A stretch of 64,000 nucleotides of DNA from Omphalotus guepiniiformis (taxonomy: Eukaryota; Basidiomycota; Agaricomycetes; Agaricales; Omphalotaceae): NCBI GenBank assembly GCA_028554645.1, contig JAQOOI010000022.1, forward strand, positions 2,666,001-2,730,000. The letters are read 5' to 3'. Under the pieces are notes generated by a model. The model saw nothing but the letters and a program-made list of their open reading frames with translations, ran no database searches and was not told the DNA's origin. The position numbers and the translations under genes were made by a program. Numbering within the stretch: position 1 is the stretch's first letter; every line of letters starts with the position of its first letter. Shown here in pieces: positions 36,592 through 51,205 of the stretch.

Positions 36592-37766
36592 TCAAGCCTC
36601 TGGGGCATTTGCAAGTCCTGTTCCTAATGAAAGCGCCAAGTCAGTCGCATCTACGCAGGTGATGTACACCCGATGACACCTACGCTTTCGTTTTTTCTTC
36701 CCGCCGCCAGGTACTGCCTTGGCTGGTGCTTCTTGAGTGGTAACTTTTGGCGTTGGGGCGCGAGACACGATAGGGGCTGGAGTGACTGATGTGCGGGGGC
36801 CTGGTAGTGCAGTAGTAGTAAGTGTTTCTTGAGCTATATTCTCGGCGGCTTGAGATAGTACGCTCGACGATAGGGCAATTTTAGAATGCGTGGCCGTGGC
36901 TTGCATTGCATTCATGAGAAGCATGTTGTTCTGTTGTCTCTTGGGAATACCCGAAGAGTTGGAAACCTTTGTTTTCATAGCTACTTCAGATACGGCTTCG
37001 ACCCTTGTCGCATTTATGTCATCCTGTCTCTTGGGCTCATCTTTGGAGAGTGACGGGTCTATGATAGGCCATACAAAACCCGTTCGGGGAGTGTAGTCAG
37101 GCCTATGGGTACGCAAAGTGTCGAGAGTCGATTGAATAGAATAGAGTGAAGTGAGCTGGAATCTGTTTTCAGAAGGAGTTTAAATAGATGAAGATGGAGA
37201 AGAAACGGACCAATCGGTTTGATAAGACTGTATACACATCAGGAGACTGATATATCCGGTTATTCATGATAAAATAAGCGCAGAGTGGTTTCACTGTTGA
37301 ACATATTGCATCAGTCGAACAAAGAGGATGCGCGCGCGTCAAGCCAACCTTCTTCGGGCGACAGCCTTTCACGTTTGTGTATGATAAAAAAGGACGGAGG
37401 CTGCGCGTGTACGAGCGCGAACTCAGTGCCAGTGAAGCGCCTAAGCGGCCATTGGACACGTCTAGTTGAAGTCGAATTTCTTTGACTTACTTGAGCTCCT
37501 CGGCCTCATTTAGAATCGGCACGCCAGTATGCACGGTCTGCATTCGCAGGACCTGGTTGCTACTCTGCTTATCGTAGAACATGGAGGTAGTAAAGTACTC
37601 AAAAACATTCTCCGCAGTGAGGGGACCGTTAGCCTGGTTAAAGAAAAAGGAAAGATGAGAGTGATGAATGCGAGAGAAAGAAAGAAAGACCAACTAGAAT
37701 CCATTCATGCCAAATGAAAAACCTGTGAGTGTAATCGTCTGGAGGATGAAGGTCAGTGAGGTCCAT
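36592..37766 (-). CDS. MED6: Mediator complex subunit 6
   Basis: MED6 is a head-module subunit of Mediator, which links activators to RNA polymerase II. The start reads MDLTDLHPPDDYTHRFFIWH, then EWIQANGPLTAENVFEYFTT and SMFYDKQSSNQVLRMQTVHT, then GVPILNEAEELKRF. The next conserved part, CAYFIMNNRIYQSPDVYTVL followed by SNRL, is characteristic of MED6. The C-terminal half (RTHRPDYTPRTGFVWPIIDP, then Lys-, Ser- and Thr-rich sequence ending in a KKKRKRR nuclear-localisation-like cluster) is less conserved. The intron nearest the stop is uncertain and the last few residues may differ. The ATG at 37766 begins 188 bp from the divergent NRAMP gene; an upstream in-frame ATG would extend into that promoter. 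Confidence 0.92.
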
Positions 37767-37954
37767 GACGGTAAACGAAGAGAGGGGACATGTATTCCCA
37801 AAAAGGAAACAGTGCTCACCGTATCGTTGGTTCGGCGTGAAAACGGTCACAGCCCAAGGTTTTGTTTCTATCCACTCCTCCGGGTTTCTGCTAGCATTCA
37901 TCATGCCCACTCCATTCTCGTCATCTCCTCTATTTCTCTTTCTCTCCTTTGATT

Positions 37955-40146
37955 ATGTCCTTTCTACCCTCCCCTCCTCGTCCACCGTCCTCTGAGAACC
38001 TATCTGTCAGTTCAACTCTACATACTGTTATCCGTCATGTGAAGAAACACGTCGGCATCGGTATAATATGTTCGGTGGCTTATTTTGACCCGTAGGTTGT
38101 CTTCCTCACTGACTGTCTTGCAACCCCTTCAATCTGCTCGTCTGTAGTGGAAACTGGAGTGTCGATCTCCAGGCCGGTGCAAGTTTTGGCTACCGCCCGA
38201 TGCTTTTTGTCCTACTTTTATCAGGACTCGGCGCAATCATCCTTCAGGTAGGCTTTTGCGCTTCGGGGCCACTCATAGATGATACAGAACCGGCTTTAGA
38301 CTCTGGCTTGCCGATTGGGTTGTGTGACCGGCATAGGTAAACCAATAAAATATCACTCACTTTACTGTCCTTTTAAAAAAAGAGGAATTCATGATTCTTA
38401 GACCTGGCATCGCATTGTCGATTATTACTGCATGACCACAAGAAGCACCCTCGCATCGTAAGGCGGGCAGTTCTCTATCCACTCTATGTCTGCGCCGAGA
38501 TTGCTATAATTTCAACGGATCTCGCTGAACTTCTTGGCTCTGCCATTGGACTCGTCTTGATCTTTCCAAAGTTACCCCTTTGGGCTGCAGTCACTCTGAC
38601 TGCTGTCGATGTCTTAATCTTCTTACTCTTCGCGGACCCTTCCCGCAGTGGTGGTCGGCCAATGAGGATATTTGAACTCGTCATTATTGCTCTCGTCTTG
38701 GCAGTATTCGCCTCTTTCGTCGTTCTACTTGTTAGAGTCAGTCCACATTGGCCTAGCGTATTTCTCGGTTATTTGCCCAATAAGAGCTTGTTTCAATCTA
38801 ACACGGATGCTGTATATACTGGTTAGTAGTTCTCTCTTTCTTTTCGTCATCCGTCTCTTTTTGACCGTTACTGGGTTCAGCTGTGGGCATTTTAGGTGCA
38901 ACAGTGATGCCACACGCCCTGTTTCTGGGTTCTTTTCTTGCGACACAAGATCGAGAGGTGCTCGCTCCTCCCAAGGACGAATTACCCGGCCCTGCTGTAC
39001 ACTTGACTATCCCACGTCGTCTGAAGACTGCAGTAGCGGAACTATTCAAAATTACCAAGGCGGACCGGGCTGCGGCTACTAGAGATTATCGTTCCAAATA
39101 CGGCGAACGCGAGAACAGCTCACTCGATTTTGTTCGCAAACATCTCAATCATATGATTGTAGACGTAGTGAGCAGCTTGTTGATTTTTGCAGTGCCCATT
39201 AATTCGGCGTAAGTTCTCTTCAAGATACTCTGCTATACTCTGAGGTAACCTCGTCGTTTAGGATACTCATATTGGCCGCAACTGTGTTTAGCAACGGAGA
39301 CAATACCGGCCAAAATCCGATCGGGCTCTTTGATGCCCATGACTTGATTCGATCTCGTATGGGGAAAGGTGAGGTATATCGCCCTTCCTTTGGTAACAAA
39401 CTTACACTATCATAATCTAGCACCTGCATTTGTTTTCGCGCTCGCATTACTATGTGCTGGGCAGACGTCTAGTATAACCGCAACACTTGCTGGCCAGGTA
39501 GTTGGTGAAGGCTTTATCGAATGGAGAATGACGGTAAGCGTTCATTGGCATTGGCACTTGCTTCTGATTAAACATTTTCCAGCCATTTCTGCGTCGCCTC
39601 ATAACGCGACTTATAAGTCTAATACCATCTATGGTTGTCGCCGTGGCCGTAGGACGTGATGGCATAGACGAATTACTGGTGGCATCTCAGGTCATCCTTT
39701 CTGTCGTACTTCCGTTTATCGCGTTCCCCCTCATCTATCTCACCTCCTCACGGGTCGTCATGCGGGTTCGTAAACCTATACCTTCGCCTTCGGTGGAGGA
39801 GGACAAAGCAGTAATGGACTCTGAAGAAAAACCATCGATACACGAACGGGACGATATCTGTGCTCACGAGGACCACAATGAAGCTGCACGTGAAGCACAT
39901 AATGAGCAAATCACTCCAGAAAATATTGTAGATAACAGGAGTGACACCTCATCAATTCAAGAGTCGATACTACAAGAGGTCGGCGCCTTACCGGACCAAA
40001 TGGATACTGTATCAACCATGGAGAACGAGGAATTTATAGACTACAGTAATGGGCGTGTTATGACTACCCTAGCATGCGTTATATGGGCGGTCATTCTGGT
40101 AGCAAATGTGTATGCGATCGTTATGCTAGCATTGGGGAAGACATGA
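37955..40146 (+). CDS. NRAMP/SMF divalent metal transporter
   Basis: The protein belongs to the NRAMP family, which imports Mn2+, Fe2+ and related metals with protons. The N-terminus ([20 protein letters not shown]) is cytosolic. The metal-binding helix 1 motif DPGN forms across the first intron (VAYFDP joined to GNWSVDL). Helix 6 has the second diagnostic motif in [13 protein letters not shown] (MPH). Other helices are [71 protein letters not shown] and [21 protein letters not shown] charged cytosolic loop of about 100 residues lies before the last helix, [20 protein letters not shown]. Yeast SMF proteins work at plasma membrane, vesicles and vacuole; which this is cannot be decided. It is divergent from MED6. 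Confidence 0.93.
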
Positions 40147-41485
40147 TCGGTGATCGTCGTCGGTTCTTTTCTCTCTTCCCGAGGACTCGATGTATTTAAT
40201 TGTATACATATTCTTTTTGCAGTGTTTTACATTTGTATATGTAGGTCTGTCAATCCATTTCTGCATAGCTCGCATTGCGGACATATGCAGCTTCATGGAG
40301 CATGTAACGATCGGCCCATCTCTCTGGACGTGAATCTTTTCTGTGTTCTCGAAGTCTGAAAGACGATCGGGAGCAAGGTATTCGCATTTCTCAATTCCTT
40401 CCCTCTGCTCTGACTTTCATACTTCATTCCAAACCTGTGCCATTAAACGGGATAGCTGTGCCATACTTGCCACCGTCCATTGTTCGATCGACGGATGTGC
40501 CATGTAAAGAGTGAATAGGGAACACTTCCATCCTCGTATTAGTGAAAATCCCTCCGAGTCAGAACCTCATGTCCAAACGACCAGATCTCCGTCTCTGATT
40601 TTTGGCAAAGACCCCTCGAATGTGAGTAGCTTCAGAATCCTCGTTCCTGTCAGTCATGGTCATTGTGAATCAAGAGCGCCAGTACCCCGTTTCTAATTGT
40701 TTGGATTGGATTTAACTTTGCACTCTACCAGTGACTGCGGACTTGTGAGGCCTTCAAGACAGATGACCTAGGATCATTTGATATTCGTGTCACTCTACCA
40801 ATACTACTCAACAACTTCCGCGCCGCTCAGTGCGCGGACCCGGCGACCCGGCGACTGTGCGCTATGCCAGCTGTCAAAAGCGCGCTGCGATTCCCGCAGT
40901 TCCACGACGGCGCAACTGCAATCTCACAATTCAGTTGGACATGCTTCAAAAACTCTCTATTTTCAACGTAGTTGAAACAGTTTAGTTATATTGGGTTACA
41001 AAGACACGCTCCTTTCTCGATATAGAACTATGATAGAAGGAAAAAAAATACTACAGAATAGATGTGTTGAGAGAGAGCGAGAAAATTAGATAGCTGCTTT
41101 CTTCAATAAAATAGATAACAAAGCGATAAAAGCATAATAGAGGCAGTGCCCCTATTACTTGAACGGACTAAGGGAAGGTGGGGAAACACGGAGAAGTATG
41201 ACAAGGGGAGAATTCATATCGAGATCACGTCCGTCGCGGGGCCAAGGATTCGATACCAAGGCGGTACGATACGTGATACAGCGAATGACGCACGGCGTGC
41301 AAGTCTCGTTTATTCACGGAGTCGTCGAGAATGCATATTGGCATAAGGAGACAGTAACCAGAGACAAGAACAAGCCGAACGAGTGGGTTTACGCTGAAAC
41401 TGCATAACAACATGAGCACCGAGATCCGGAGAGAATGTAATCACATACGCGACAGGGAAGTATTCGGAAGCGAAGATTTGGACTT
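40147..41485. other. Intergenic between NRAMP and the C2H2 gene
   Basis: The 1.3-kb gap holds the convergent 3' regions of both genes. A GC-rich patch at about 40820-40900 codes for a short peptide with a C-x2-C-x6-C pattern, but no complete zinc-cluster domain follows. AT-rich sequence lies at 41030-41130. I see no RNA gene. Confidence 0.5.
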
Positions 41486-42623
41486 CTATTTGACATCGTT
41501 GCATTCACATTCCGCATTGCGCCCAACGAAACCTTTGCCGCAACTTTCACACCAAGTCCGAGGACCCTTCTCGACTCCGATGGACTTCTTCGAAGACGCT
41601 GAATGATGTGAAGAGCATACGGACTCATCACGGTGAATGCTAATCAAGTGACGCCCCAAGTCATGCTTGCGACTGAAAGACCGACCACAGGCGCGGTGCG
41701 GGCACACATGGGGCTTGAGCCTGTTAGGGTCATGTGTGGCCATGTGGGTCTTCAAATTGTAGGCCCTAGCGAAAGCTAAAGGAAAAGACAGTCAGAAGGA
41801 TGCGTGAGTATGTAAAATAACGAAACCTACCGCGAGGACAAACATTACACTTGTATTTCTTGCGAGGGTCACCCTTCATATCTTCTGAAAGAGGATTAAG
41901 GGGAATAGAGGAGGGCACAACTGGAAGAGGTGCGGTGACGTGAGAAGGAGATACCGTTGGCGCCGCCAAGGAAGTGCCATAGTTCAAGTGATAGTAATCA
42001 GATGATATAGGACCACGGGTTGGAGCACCGTAGTCAGAATAACTCGTACGTGCAGCATATGGCTTTGCGTTGTTGTGGCCCCGGTTGGGAGGACTACGAG
42101 GAGGAGTAGGGGGTAAAGAACCAAAGGAGGCTGCGTCGACATCACTCAAGCCACTAAGTTGAGCCTGCGCCTGAGCTTGAGCATTGGCGTAGTCAGCTAC
42201 GGGGTCTACACGAATTCGTTGGAAATCCATCTCAAGGTCAAGAGGGAAAGAGTAGTTGGTAGCGGCGTAGGGAGACTGTGGGTAATTGTAGAAAGACTCT
42301 GAATGGGAAGACACAGAATCATAAGCTGACTCGGATGAGACAGTTATGGTGGAAGGGGGACCACACGTGGGAGTGTCAGACCTCAAGAACGAGTAGGCAT
42401 CGTTGGAATCTACGGTTAAAAGCTGGAGCTGAAGTTCATCAAAAGCGGCAAGATTGGAATCGAGTTCCGACTCAAACAGATCGGGGTGAGGAGCAAGAAC
42501 GTCTGCAGGAGCGTGGTACGGAAGGAAATCAAAAGCCTGCTGGTACTGTTGCTTTGCGTAGTCATTGTTGTATGACTCAAAAGCATTGGCAGCAGGATAC
42601 GGTGAGGACTGTGGATCAGACAT
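41486..42623 (-). CDS. C2H2 zinc-finger transcription factor
   Basis: This is a probable sequence-specific transcription factor. About 270 residues of low-complexity Ser/Pro/Tyr-rich sequence starting MSDPQSSPYPAANAFESYNN, with an Ala-Gln repeat (NAQAQAQAQLSGL), precede the fingers. The DNA-binding part is completed by splicing an intron near 41777-41830: YKCNVCPRAFARAYNLKTHM plus ATH (C-x2-C-x12-H-x3-H) and VCPHRACGRSFSRKHDLGRH plus LISIH (C-x4-C-x12-H-x4-H). A third possible finger, WCESCGKGFVGR, keeps only its first cysteine pair. Two adjacent fingers of this kind occur in Crz1-, Msn2- and Ace2-like fungal regulators; I cannot assign it to one. The ATG at 42623 opens a continuous frame. 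Confidence 0.85.
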
Positions 42624-43258
42624 AGTTGAATCGAAGGCTGCGGACGAATGAACGAGTCAGAGAGTCGTAGAGCTGAGGTGGGGAGATGGTGGTGGAACAG
42701 ATTCAAGAATGTCACAGCTCTCATGGAATGTTGCTGCGCACTTATCTAACGAATTCCCACGCCTCTTTATCCCTCCGTCGGCTTCAAGGAAGATTACTGA
42801 AGGAAAACTTTGGAAAAGTATGTAGCCTCTAAAAGCCTGAGCTAGTGCCATGTATCTCGAGGTATTCTCCGTTCAGACCTTTCTCTGAGCCTTCAAAGCA
42901 TATATCTGTTCTCAAAGCATTGACCGTTCACTTGCGTTTTCTGTTCACAGCTGACGTGGCCGGATTCGTCCAAGGCCGCCGACGGTCATATATACTTGTC
43001 ACCATCGTGATGATCCCGATCTATTGTCAATTTAGCTGACCCAGGTCCAGAACTCAGGACGTTACACGTTATTGCTCACTCCTAAGCTTACCCTGACGTT
43101 ACAAACATACCTCTTTGATGTCTCTCGGGCTGACTTGCCAGATGCCAGGAAAATATTCCAGTTAGTATATCATTATCTATGCTTACAGCAAGTGGAAACA
43201 CAATATAGTACAACATATAGAATACACAGCTAATAAGAACGCGGCGACTATACGGCGA
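42624..43258. other. Intergenic, promoter of the C2H2 gene
   Basis: The 635-base gap between the C2H2 start and the MCM5 stop holds no credible gene. Confidence 0.55.
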
Positions 43259-46077
<2,819 letters not shown>

Positions 46078-46939
46078 GGTAAATTGAAGTTCAACAAGGT
46101 TATAAAAGATGATTGAAGACTCGAAGTGTCTCCAAGTCGCGCAAATTGATGTTGAGGGCAGGTTGATACGCGCATGCGTGATGCTTATGTCATGAAATTG
46201 TTACTTTTTCTCGGAGGCCCTGACTGAAACTGTAACTCTGAATCTCTGTATCGGAATCCCTCGTCTCAGTGAAGTAACCCAGCGAACAATTCGTGTTCAT
46301 GACTATGTACAACTGCCTTTCTTTTCTCCCGTAAACTTGGCGCGGCTGCACTTACGTTTACGGATCTTTGTGACTTTCTAAGGAGAAGGATTGATTTTAT
46401 TTCAGCCATGAATGCCTCGCGGACTCCAACTTCTTCCACCTGGAATACTCTTGCCCAAGAACACAGCTAATCCTCCTCATCTGCTTGACTGTTGTTATAT
46501 TTCGAGACCATCGATCTTCTCAATCGAAGCAAGTTGACTCCAAATTTTATATTTGATCAACTTTCCTACTGCCTGCCTTACTGTAGGGTGCCCGTCTTTG
46601 AAGAAAAACTACACGTTCTCTTCAATTGGAATTCGCCGGAACTTGCTATATATCCAATTTCGACGTGTGCTGACCGCGTTGCTTGAAGAGTAACCTTTCA
46701 CTAGTGCAGAGATCATTCTGTTTCGCCACCTCGTGTTCAGGATCTCGAGTTTCAGTCAAGAACATGCAAGTTGAATGTTCCTACTCGGGGCCTTGCAAGT
46801 ATTGTATCGTCAATACTGGATCAAGTACTGTATTTTTAAAAACTCACGGCGGGCCGCGAAGGCTAATAAGCAATTCGCGTCCTCGAAGTCACGTGCCACA
46901 GAGTGCCTCTGAGTCTTTCATTCATAAGACAGCTTGAAC
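46078..46939. other. Divergent promoter region of MCM5 and CSN6
   Basis: The 862-base region separates two head-to-head genes. A TCACGTG E-box-like site lies at 46889-46895, 45 bases before CSN6. I see no gene in it. Confidence 0.5.
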
Positions 46940-48336
46940 ATGAGCGCAATGGATACCGATGGCGGAGAACTATCTGTAGTTCTACCATCTACGACGACGT
47001 CTGGATTCTCGATTTCACTGTTAGTCTTCAAAACGAAGGTTTCTAGATATCAAGAGCTTACAATCCGACAGACACCCGCTACCCATCCTAAACATCTCCG
47101 AGCATCTGACAAGGCTAAAGCTCCAAACTGAAAAGGCTTTGCCACTCAGTAGGTACGATATAATCTGAAGAGATCTGTATCTAATCACACATAGCCCTTG
47201 GCGCGCTACTGGGGACACAAAATGGGAGAGAAGTGGAGATCGTGAATACCTTTGAACTAGCATTGGAAGCCGATGGGGAGACGATAGACCACGGGTTTTT
47301 GGTGACCAGACGAGATCAATGTAAACAGATATGCTATCTTTCTCTGCGGCTGATGATACCTAATCATCGGTCCAGACAAGCAAGTGTTTCCTTCCTTAGA
47401 ATTCATTGGATGGTACACAGTGGCACCACAACTTACCCCTCGCCACATTGAACTACATTCTCAATTCACAGGGTATTGCTCGACACCACTGTTACTCGTT
47501 CTCCAACCGAATATCAATCTGAGTGGAAGTGCTGATGGTAGCACCCAAAACCTACCATTCAAAGCCTACGAACAGACTGTGGAGATTAGAGATCGAAGCT
47601 CTCGCTCGGTTTTTGTCGAAGCACCATATAGTATCGAAACCGGAGAGGCGGAACGTATTGCTGTAGATTGGACCGCAAGGGGTGGAGGAAGCGGTACGAG
47701 CTGTAAGGCCCTTTCTTCTCTTTCTTGTAGCGTCAGTCACAATTTACATACTATCCAGTGGAATCGCATTTGCAAACACAGCGAGCAGCCGTGAAAATGC
47801 TGCATGACAGAATCCTTGTTCTAGTGCAATACGTGACTAATGTGATCGCGGGTGCGCTGCTTCTTTTGCTAAACCTTTAAGATAATCGACGAATATTCTT
47901 GTTTAGCCGAAGCTCCTACCGACCATGGTATCCTTCGCTCCATCTCAGCCTTGATTGCATCCCTACCAGCTAGCGAAAACAAAACATTCCGCCGTGAATT
48001 TGACACGGTAAGATTCTGTCTGACATTTCATGTAGAGAAGTATTGATGCTCGCCTTTTGCAGGAATCGGAAGATGTTCAATTAACAGCTTTCTTAGCATC
48101 CCTTACTAAGTCCACTAATATACTCAACGACGTGAGTATTCAAACGCCCTTGTTGTCGTACATTTATTTAGCTTCTTCCCACCTCAATCTAGTTGGTTGA
48201 TAAGCATCTCGTGGTAACAGCAAGTCGTGAGGACAGATTCAGCGGTGGGCTCGGAACTGCTGCTGCTCGGCGGAGAATGATGGGCGCAGGTCGATCAGGG
48301 ATGCTCGGAATGGGGGATTGGGATCGCATGCATTGA
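46940..48336 (+). CDS. CSN6: COP9 signalosome subunit 6
   Basis: CSN6 is the catalytically inactive MPN-domain partner of CSN5 in the COP9 signalosome, which removes NEDD8 from cullins. The protein starts MSAMDTDGGELSVVLPSTTT, then, across the first intron, SLHPLPILNISEHLTRLKLQ. The MPN- core reads LGALLGTQNGREVEIVNTFE, DHGFLVTRRDQ, FPSLEFIGWYTVAPQLTPRH and LHSQFTGYCSTPLLLVLQPN. It lacks the JAMM HxHx7SxxD metal site, as expected. The C-terminal helices give KMLHDRILVLVQYV, TDHGILRSISALIASLPASE and EDVQLTAFLASLTKSTNILN, ending GRSGMLGMGDWDRMH. The ATG at 46940 was chosen; the frame before it starts at a TTG. About nine exons are seen. Confidence 0.92.
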
Positions 48337-48714
48337 TTATGTTTCTTGCCTTTCATGGTCCGTGCATCCACTGCTTCGCACAGCTCTCAGATCTTCATAT
48401 TTCTCGCGCTTACTTGACATATCCAGCTGACCTCGACACTATCTTCATTGCCTTCCTGTTAGCTAGATAATGTTGTCATTTTGGATTTGTACACTGGTCT
48501 GATCATAAAATAATAGACACAGACTAAGATACTTATGTGTTATGTAAATGACAGAATGTGCAGTCATTAGTTGAAGCATGTGGATATATAATGGCTAATG
48601 ATATACTAGTTGCTTTCTGATATATTATTGCCGTCGCTTGAAATCTAGACGACCGACATACAATTACAGGCAATAGATAGTAGTGGCAGGACATGGTAGT
48701 GTATAGTGCATTAT
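48337..48714. other. Convergent 3' region
   Basis: This AT-rich gap of about 380 bases lies between the CSN6 stop and the stop of the kinase gene that faces it. It probably holds both 3' ends. Confidence 0.5.
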
Positions 48715-51205
48715 TTATTTAGACCCGAAGCTGTCAGCCGAGAAGAGACTATTTAGCCGCTGGGTGACACTCAAATTGGAGGACATACCTGATCTCGTAA
48801 GGACGCTATGAAGCTTTGCACCACTACTGAAGGACGCAGCTCTTTTCACATTTGTAGTGGTGGCGCCTTTTATTTTATTCCAAAGGCCACCCTGCGAAGG
48901 TGATGAAGACACCTTTGATTTCTTCGCGGCAGAAGTTGGCGATGACGACACCGGCAGGGAAGAGGCGGATGAAGAATGAGACAAGGTGTGCTTGGGTAGA
49001 ACAGGAACGGGAATTGGAACCGTCCCAGATGTTTCCACGACGCTCTTCATTCTCGGCTCGTCTGTGGAATCTATTCCGCCTGGTGACGACCCTCGCTGCG
49101 AAGCAGACAACGGTGATGAGGACGTCGAGTCAGAGGGGACGATTTCCGCTTCCTGAATATCAAGGTCAGACTCTTCTTCAGCATCATTCTCCTGCTCAAG
49201 AACCGCCGCATCTGCAGGCTTGGAAGATGACGAAGTTTCAATAGGTGACTCAAGGGCCCACGATATTCTTCTAGAGTTCGAAGAGCTACTTGAAGGTCCA
49301 CGCTTGACGGCGTTTGTCATATGCCGAGCGAGTTCAACTGATTCTACAGCATCCGTCTCATAAACCGCGTCATCTTGGATACGCTCGAGCGCTCTCAGCC
49401 TGCTGAGAGTCGAAGTCGGCGAGACAGCAGACCCTGCGGAGTGCACGGTGGTAGCAAAATCCCATGAATCGACTGAATTGTGAAGTTGCGTGCTCGAAAG
49501 CACACGACGTTCTTGACGGGATGCCAGCGGAGGAAGATCTTCTGCAAGAGAACCACACACATATCAGATTATCGAGGTCGTTTGCAATTCCGAGACAAAA
49601 CCCGGAGTAGATATGAAGCACCTACTCAAGATAGCACCAATTAGATAGGACTGCTTCTTTGTACCTTTGAAGAATGATGTCTGAAGTAATTGCTCGGCAG
49701 TAGGACTAAAGGGAACCGTTATCTACCGTTGCTCGAAGAAGGTGACGAGACGGACCGTTTAGACGGATCTTTTATTAGACAGCTCTCCACCATTTCTTGA
49801 AAAGCTCTGGAATATTTATATGCTCCACCCTCGCGATCAAGCGTTGGTGGTGCTTCCTGAATGCTGTATGCAAACGATGGTCGTCAGCGGCACGAGAGAA
49901 AAAACAGCAGGATCAGCATGGAAGTCAGAGCGCGCGCGAGATGTGGTACGAAGGATAATCATGCGAGGACAGGCATCCACTTACGTTTTCAGTAGAACTT
50001 TTGAAGGGGATTCGCGCGATCGCGGAGGACGGCCTTGTGTCAACTCGAGCGCTGTGATACCGAAACTCCAGATGTCAGCAGAGGAATCATATTGCTTGCC
50101 CTGAATCAGTTCAGGAGCCATCCAACACGGCTAAAGGACAGCAAAGGAAGTCAGTAGAGATAGTGACGAATAGAAGTCAAGACACCAAGCGTGTGTAACA
50201 GAAAAGGGTGTGTTCAGAAAGGAATCGACAGAAGGGAGAATAAAAGGATCGAGACATCTTTGGATATCCTGAATTATGTGTAGAGTGCAATTGATGGGAA
50301 TGGTCTGGATGGGAGAAGACTAGGAACATAGACGCGCACTGTACCAACGAATGACTTTCGTTTACCAATCTTGGGACGACTGGGAGCTATTATTGGATCA
50401 ACCACTACGACGCGTCTTGTAGAAGGTGTGGCTGCGGAGGAATTGTGAATGTTTCCGCCGCCTTCGTCCACCCCGGTCACCAGCCCTGACGCAGAAGCCA
50501 ATATTTCCGCTTTGCCGGCAGTTGAAGGATGAGATAAAATACGAGAAGTATCCTCCGATAGGTCAGCAGCAACTCCCAAGTCGCCGAGAAGAACCGTTCC
50601 GTCATCGTCAATAAGTAAGTTTGCAGCTTTCACATCACGATGAATGAAGCCGTTGACGTGTAGATAACTGTAGACAAAAACGGAGGTATGAGTAAGGAAA
50701 CGCGGCAAACACAATGACCGCTTTGATTGAAGATAATTATACCCAGCTTGACGGCAAGTTCGGTTCACGATGGGAGAAACCACAGAACTCACTTCAAGCC
50801 CTGCAAAGCTTGCCGGAGAATACACTTGATGACTTCTTCTTCTAACCCCCCCGGCCATCCGTAGCGCATGACATCGGCTGCGCTGCCTTTGTTCATGAGA
50901 CGGAGGGCAATATAGAGTCTGTGGCCGTCAATCCAAGAGCCACGAACACGGAGAACGTTAGGATGCTTGGACAATGACATCAAAGTGGTTTCGCGCTGCA
51001 ACAAGGACAAAGAGTGAGGGGGTAAAGAGTCGAGATCGAGAACTTTGAGCGCGCAAGGCATTGGAGAAGATGGGCGCGACTTGGGCCGGTATTGAGCAGA
51101 GTATACTATAGATGATGCGCCAAAGCCGATTGGGGCACCAATAGTGTAGTCTGAAGAATCATCGCTGGAGAACTTATCAATAGCTGAGTAGTGCGCGAAG
51201 GACAT
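48715..51205 (-). CDS. Ste20/FRAY-type protein kinase
   Basis: A Ser/Thr kinase of the Ste20 group, FRAY subfamily (related to OSR1/SPAK). The N-terminal lobe gives [20 protein letters not shown] (glycine loop) and [10 protein letters not shown] (ATP lysine). The catalytic loop is [20 protein letters not shown]. The metal-binding motif is [12 protein letters not shown], with DLG in place of DFG. A Ser/Val-rich insert of about 60 residues with [17 protein letters not shown] sits in the activation segment before CWMAPELI (the APE motif). [22 protein letters not shown] and [12 protein letters not shown] complete the kinase. The C-terminal half is Ser-rich and acidic, with [20 protein letters not shown] and a conserved end [20 protein letters not shown]. 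It opens [20 protein letters not shown]. Its targets are not evident. Confidence 0.9.

Noticed and set aside
40778..40975. Possible zinc-cluster (Zn2Cys6) fragment, CALCQLSKARCD
   Set aside because: Only three cysteines fit; the second half of the domain and any downstream coding region are absent.
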